Assembly (NCBI GenBank): GCA_039030395.1
Contig: JBCCEF010000018.1
Coordinates: 38,593-102,592 of the forward strand
Direction of reading: 5' to 3'
DNA from: Acidobacteriota bacterium
GTDB lineage: Bacteria > Acidobacteriota > Thermoanaerobaculia > Multivoradales > JBCCEF01
Length of the DNA stretch: 64,000 nucleotides
Part shown: piece by piece, positions 60,056 through 64,000 of the stretch
How the letters are laid out: each line of letters opens with the position of its first letter
How positions within the stretch are numbered: the first letter of the stretch is position 1
The notes under the pieces: generated by a model
What the model was told of the DNA's origin: nothing
Databases searched by the model: none
The model's input: the letters and a program-made list of their open reading frames with translations, nothing else
Translations under genes and position numbers: made by a program

Positions 60056-61279
60056 GTGCATGTTCTCTTTGTCGAACCGAGCTTTCCCTACAACCAGAAA
60101 CAGCACGTCCGCGCCCTGAAGGAAGTCGGCGCGCGGGTCACCGGCATCGGCGAGCGGCCGGTCGACTACCTGTCCGACGACGTCAAGTCCTGGCTCGACG
60201 GTTACGAGCAGGTGCCCTCGGTGGTGCACGAGGGCGCGATGCTCGACGCCGTGCGCAAAATCCAGAAGCGCGGTCCCTGGGTGGACCGGCTGGAGGCCTC
60301 CGTCGAGGCGCATATTCTGCCCGTCGCCAAGGTGCGCGAAGCCTGCGGCATTCCCGGCACCTCGGTGAAGACCGCCTGGCTGTGCCGCGACAAACCGGCG
60401 ATGAAAGAAGCCCTGCGTCAGGGCGGCATCCCCTGCGCCCAGTCCACCGGCACCGACGACCCGCAGGAGGCCCGCGCCTTCGCCGAACGGGTCGGCTATC
60501 CGCTGATCTTCAAACCCCGCAGCGGCGCCGGCGCCGCCGGCACCCAGCGGGTGGACTCGGACCGCGACCTGGAACACGCCATCAACGAACACCGTCTGGG
60601 GCACGGCGGCACGGTGGCGATCGAGGAATTCATCGAGGGCCACGAAGGCTTCTGGGACACCCTGGCGGTGGACGGCAAGCCGGAGCACGAGTTCATCTCC
60701 CACTACTACCCGCGGGTGCTCGACGCCATGCGGCACCGCTCCATCAACCCCTACTTCATCACCACCAACCGAGTCGACGCGGAAAGCTACGGCGAGGTGC
60801 GCACCCTCGGCCGTAAGGTGCTGGGCATCCTCGGCATCGGCACCTCCGCCACCCACATGGAGTGGTTCTTCGGGCCCAAGGGCCTCAAATTTTCGGAGAT
60901 CGGCTGCCGGCCACCGGGGGTCGGCGTGTGGGACATCTACTCCGCCGCCAACGGCCTCGACCTCTACCGCGAGTGGGCGATGACCATCGTCCACGGCCAC
61001 CGCGGCGACCGGGCCTCGCGGCAGTTCTCCGCCGGCATGCTCGCCCTGCGCCCGAACCGCGACGGGCGGATCGCCGGCTACCAGGGGATCGACGAACTCC
61101 AGCGGCGCTACGGCCAATGCGTCATCGACACCCACCTGCCGCCGCCGGGCAGCCCCACCCAGCCGGTCGAGGGCGGCTACATGGCGAACGCTTGGGTGCG
61201 CATGCGCCACCCGGACTACGACGAACTGCGCAACATCCTGGAGACCGTCGGCAAGACGCTGAAAGTGTTTGCGCAGTAG
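60056..61279 (+). CDS. ATP-grasp family ligase
   Basis: The protein has 407 residues from GTG 60056, which is preceded by AAAGGAG with an 8-nt spacer. Visible ATP-grasp elements are the lysine strand and glycine-rich loop PLIFKPRSGAGAAGT, the hinge EEFIEG and the metal-binding FSEIGCRPPGVGVWD. These enzymes join a carboxylate to an amine or thiol through an acyl phosphate. The substrate cannot be inferred. It follows glgA by 25 nt and precedes a transporter gene, so it is probably co-transcribed, but a link to glycogen is not known to me. Confidence 0.88.
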   Translation: MHVLFVEPSFPYNQKQHVRALKEVGARVTGIGERPVDYLSDDVKSWLDGYEQVPSVVHEGAMLDAVRKIQKRGPWVDRLEASVEAHILPVAKVREACGIPGTSVKTAWLCRDKPAMKEALRQGGIPCAQSTGTDDPQEARAFAERVGYPLIFKPRSGAGAAGTQRVDSDRDLEHAINEHRLGHGGTVAIEEFIEGHEGFWDTLAVDGKPEHEFISHYYPRVLDAMRHRSINPYFITTNRVDAESYGEVRTLGRKVLGILGIGTSATHMEWFFGPKGLKFSEIGCRPPGVGVWDIYSAANGLDLYREWAMTIVHGHRGDRASRQFSAGMLALRPNRDGRIAGYQGIDELQRRYGQCVIDTHLPPPGSPTQPVEGGYMANAWVRMRHPDYDELRNILETVGKTLKVFAQ

Positions 61280-61309
61280 AGGTCGCCGGCTGAGCCCGCG
61301 GAGAGCGTC

Positions 61310-63649
61310 ATGACCCTAGAAATCGGCTTCCTGTTCGTCCTGCTGGCGGCGATGGTCTATCTGTTCCTGACCGAAAAACTGCCCGTCGACTTGACCGCCT
61401 TCGCCGGCCTGGTCCTTCTCATCCTCACCGGCTATCTGCAGCCGAACGAGGCGTTTACGGGCTTCGCCTCGTCAGCGGTGATCACCATGCTGTCGATCTT
61501 CATCGTCAGCGCGGCGCTGCTGCACACGGGGCTGGCGGACATGGTGGGAGCGCGCATCCACCGCTGGGTGGGCGCCCAGGAAATACCGCTGATCATCACC
61601 CTCATGCTGATCGCCGGCGTGCTCTCCGCCTTCATGAACAACATCGCCGCCACGGCGGTGCTGATGCCGGCGGTGGCGGCCCTGGCTCGGCAGGCGAAAC
61701 TGTCGCCGTCGCGCCTCTTCATGCCGCTGGCCTTCGGCGCCATCTTGGGCGGCACCACCACTCTGGTCGGCACACCGCCCAACATCCTCGCCGCCGAGAT
61801 GCTGCGAGAGCGCGGCATGGAGCCCTTCTCGCTCTTCTCCTTCGCGCCGATCGGCCTACCGGTGCTGGCCGTCGGCGTGCTGTTCATGATCACCTTCGGC
61901 CGCAAGCTGCTGCCCACCCGCGACACCCACGGCCCGGCGCTCCACGAAGCCGGCGAACTGGCGCAGGTCTACCAACTCGACCAGGAACTGTTCACCCTAC
62001 GCGTTCGAGAGGGTTCGCCGCTCGCTGGCATGACCCTGAGCGAAGCCAAGCTCGGCACCGCCCTCGGCACTCAGGTGGTCGCCATCGAGCGGCGCGGCAG
62101 ACGCCGGCCCGCGCCGGCGGCGGACACCCTGCTGCGGGCCGGAGACTCCCTGCTGGTGCAGGGCAGCTTGCGCGACCTGCGCACCATGCTCGAGCTCAAA
62201 GACATCGAGGTCACCCCCGCCGCCACCACCGACATTCCGCTTCCCTCGGGAGGGTCCGGCGGCGTCCGCATGCGCCTGCCGGCGAACTCGGCCTTCGTCG
62301 GCAAGACTCTGAAGGGGCTCGACTTCCGCAAGCATCACGGGCTGGTGGTAATAGGCCTCCAGCGCGGCGACGAGCTGCACGTGCGGCAGGTGGGATCCGA
62401 AGAGCTGCAGGCGGAAGACCGGCTCCTCGCCCTCGGCACGCGGGAGGACCTCGAACGCATCCAGCAGATCCCGGATGCCGAGATCGAAGAGTTGGGCTTC
62501 GCCGCCCTCAGCGCGATGCGCGATCAGCTCTTCCAGATCCGGGTACCCGCCGGCTCACCGCTGGCCGGCAACAGCCTGGCCGACAGCCGCCTCGGCGACC
62601 TCGCCGGCCCGGCCATCGCCGGCATCGTGCGCAGCGACTCCATCTTGCTCGTTCTGTCGCCGGACGAGGTCATCCAGGAGGACGACCGGCTGCTCTTGAC
62701 CGGCATGCCCAACCGCCTGGCCAGCCTGGTCGACCTGGGCGACATCGAACTCGAAGAAGGAGTGGGCAAGCCCGGCGACGCCCTCGAATCGGACGACGTC
62801 GGCATCGTGGAAGCCACCGTCGCCCCGCGCTCGGCGGTGGTCGGCGGAACCCTCGGTGCCCTCGGCTTCCGCGACCGCTACGGCCTGCAGGTGCTCGCCG
62901 TGTGGCGCGAGGGCCAGCCGATCCACACCCGCCTGGCGCAACTCGCCCTGCGGGTGGGCGACGCCCTGCTCCTCCAGGGGCCCCGGGAACGCATCCAGCG
63001 GCTGGTGGCGGATCCGGACTTCGTGGTGCTCTCCCCCGGCGCCGAAGTGCCCCGCCGTACCCGCAAAGCCCCCATCGCCATCGGCGGCCTGCTGGTGATG
63101 ATCGGCATGGTGGTCACCGGCTACCAGCCCATCCACGTCGCCGCCTTCACCAGTGCCACCCTAGTGGTGCTCTTTGGCGCCGTCACCATGCAGGAGGCCT
63201 ACCGAGCCATCGAGTGGCGGGCCATCTTCCTGGTGGCGGCGGTGCTCCCCATCGGCCTTGCCATGGAGCGCACCGGCGCCGCCCAGCTCATCGCCGACCA
63301 GGTCAGCGAACTGGCCGGCCCCTACGGCCCCCACGCCGTCCTGGCCGCCCTGATCGTCCTCTCCAGCCTACTCAGCCAAGGTCTCGACGGCGCCCCGGCG
63401 GTGGTGCTCCTCACCCCCGTTGTTCTGCAAACCGCTGAAGTTATGGGAGTTAGCCCCTACCCGTTCATGATGGGCGCCAGCGTCGCCGCCTCGGCCGCCT
63501 TCATGACCCCCTTCAGCCACAAAGCCAACCTCCTGGTCATGGGTGCCGGCGGCTACCGCTCCATGGACTATCTGCGAGTGGGCACGCCCCTCACCATCGT
63601 CCTGCTAGCGATGATGACTTTGTTGATCCCGGTGTTCTTTCCGTTCTAG
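61310..63649 (+). CDS. SLC13-type anion permease with four TrkA-C-like domains
   Basis: The protein has 779 residues. The membrane part is split: helices in the first about 200 residues and the last about 190 residues carry the family signatures (SAFMNNIAATAVLMP, GTPPNILAAE, and near the end ASAAFMTPFSHKANLLVMG). Between them lie four successive RCK_C/TrkA-C-like domains, starting near residues 225, 320, 405 and 500, each with the pattern RVxxGSPLxGxxL...L.xGDxLLxxG. Family members import sulfate, dicarboxylates or other anions with sodium, and usually carry two such domains. GGAG lies 6 nt before the ATG. It ends the glgC-glgA operon. The substrate is unknown. Confidence 0.92.
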   Translation: MTLEIGFLFVLLAAMVYLFLTEKLPVDLTAFAGLVLLILTGYLQPNEAFTGFASSAVITMLSIFIVSAALLHTGLADMVGARIHRWVGAQEIPLIITLMLIAGVLSAFMNNIAATAVLMPAVAALARQAKLSPSRLFMPLAFGAILGGTTTLVGTPPNILAAEMLRERGMEPFSLFSFAPIGLPVLAVGVLFMITFGRKLLPTRDTHGPALHEAGELAQVYQLDQELFTLRVREGSPLAGMTLSEAKLGTALGTQVVAIERRGRRRPAPAADTLLRAGDSLLVQGSLRDLRTMLELKDIEVTPAATTDIPLPSGGSGGVRMRLPANSAFVGKTLKGLDFRKHHGLVVIGLQRGDELHVRQVGSEELQAEDRLLALGTREDLERIQQIPDAEIEELGFAALSAMRDQLFQIRVPAGSPLAGNSLADSRLGDLAGPAIAGIVRSDSILLVLSPDEVIQEDDRLLLTGMPNRLASLVDLGDIELEEGVGKPGDALESDDVGIVEATVAPRSAVVGGTLGALGFRDRYGLQVLAVWREGQPIHTRLAQLALRVGDALLLQGPRERIQRLVADPDFVVLSPGAEVPRRTRKAPIAIGGLLVMIGMVVTGYQPIHVAAFTSATLVVLFGAVTMQEAYRAIEWRAIFLVAAVLPIGLAMERTGAAQLIADQVSELAGPYGPHAVLAALIVLSSLLSQGLDGAPAVVLLTPVVLQTAEVMGVSPYPFMMGASVAASAAFMTPFSHKANLLVMGAGGYRSMDYLRVGTPLTIVLLAMMTLLIPVFFPF

Positions 63650-64000
63650 GGCAAGGTCGAGACGTCTGCTCTACTCAAGGGAATCTCGGGGGAAAGCAGC
63701 CCTCGGTCTACTCGAAATCCCACCCGAATATTGAAGAGTTGAAGGGTTCGACTCCGCTTCTACTCCGCTCCCGAATGCAGGGTCGGCACCCGAGCGATCT
63801 CGGGACCGTTCTGGAGAAATCCGAACGAAACTGATCGAAATCCGACCTCGAACCGGTGCCGCGTAGACACACTTACCTCAAGCCGAGTCAGAAAACACAA
63901 CAAGCGGGGTGGTTCTGTGGGGTACTGCTTCCTGCGCGTTGACCTAGCCAGGCCTCAAGGGCGGCACGAAGGGCATTCTCGGGGGAAAGCAGCCTTCTGG
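63650..64000. other. Non-coding right-hand end
   Basis: I see no gene in these 351 bases. A hairpin CCCGAG-CGAT-CTCGGG lies at 63789-63804 without a T-tract. A direct repeat is listed separately. Base composition is less GC-rich than in the genes. Confidence 0.6.
63684..63994 (+). repeat. Direct repeat pair
   Basis: TCTCGGGGGAAAGCAGCC occurs at 63684-63701 and again at 63977-63994. Each copy is preceded by AAGGG and a short variable stretch, so the similarity extends over about 30 bases. The copies are 293 bases apart. Further copies may lie beyond the window. Confidence 0.7.

Noticed and set aside
63740-63775. GGTTCGACTCC resembling a tRNA T-arm
   Set aside because: The flanking bases do not form the 5-bp T stem, and no acceptor stem, anticodon arm or CCA end is present.
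63789-63804. Rho-independent terminator after the permease gene
   Set aside because: The 6-bp stem is good, but no T-tract follows and it lies about 140 nt after the stop.
63684-64000. CRISPR array
   Set aside because: There are only two repeat copies, about 290 bases apart, without regular spacers.

Overview
The window is very GC-rich and reads as one end of a large biosynthetic locus in a Gram-negative-type, high-GC bacterium. A TlpA-like lipoprotein, an FG-GAP/ASPIC-UnbV protein and glgC-glgA would fit Acidobacteriota, Myxococcota or a similar soil phylum. That placement is inference from gene content only.

Positions 1-47317 (minus strand) hold a hybrid NRPS/PKS cluster, listed here in transcription order: a cyclic-peptide-type ABC exporter (47317-45635); a fusion of a cupin with a methionyl-tRNA-synthetase-like protein (45456-43402); and three giant synthetase genes. 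The synthetases start at 43364, 33465 and 20425, and the last two start codons overlap the preceding stop as ATGA. The third synthetase runs off the left edge without a stop after more than 6,800 codons. The assembly line is FAAL-ACP / C-A(Gly)-T / KS-AT-KR-T / KS-AT-T / C-half C-A(Thr-like)-T-E / C-A-T-E / C-A(Gly)-T / C-A(Thr)-T / C-A-T / C-A-T / C-A(Pro)-T / C-A(Phe)-T / A... This predicts a lipopeptide with a fatty acyl cap, a Gly extended by two malonyl units, two D-residues and then a long L-peptide. No release domain lies in the window.

Positions 47553-49373 (plus strand) hold a small unrecognised gene and a MntA/HepT-type toxin-antitoxin pair, in which the nucleotidyltransferase carries an N-terminal nuclease-fold-like extension. 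Positions 49423-56892 form a tight plus-strand operon: class I HMG-CoA reductase, a CrtI-like FAD desaturase/isomerase, a membrane-anchored FG-GAP/ASPIC-UnbV protein, an SDR-like/acyltransferase fusion and a TlpA-like lipoprotein. The FG-GAP gene is interrupted by one in-frame TGA, followed 20 nt later by a hairpin with a GGTC apical loop, so it is a candidate selenoprotein.

Positions 56893-57312 are a non-coding stretch with a strong long inverted repeat. Positions 57313-63649 hold glgC, glgA, an ATP-grasp ligase and an SLC13-type transporter with four TrkA-C-like domains. The last 351 bases look non-coding and contain a direct repeat.
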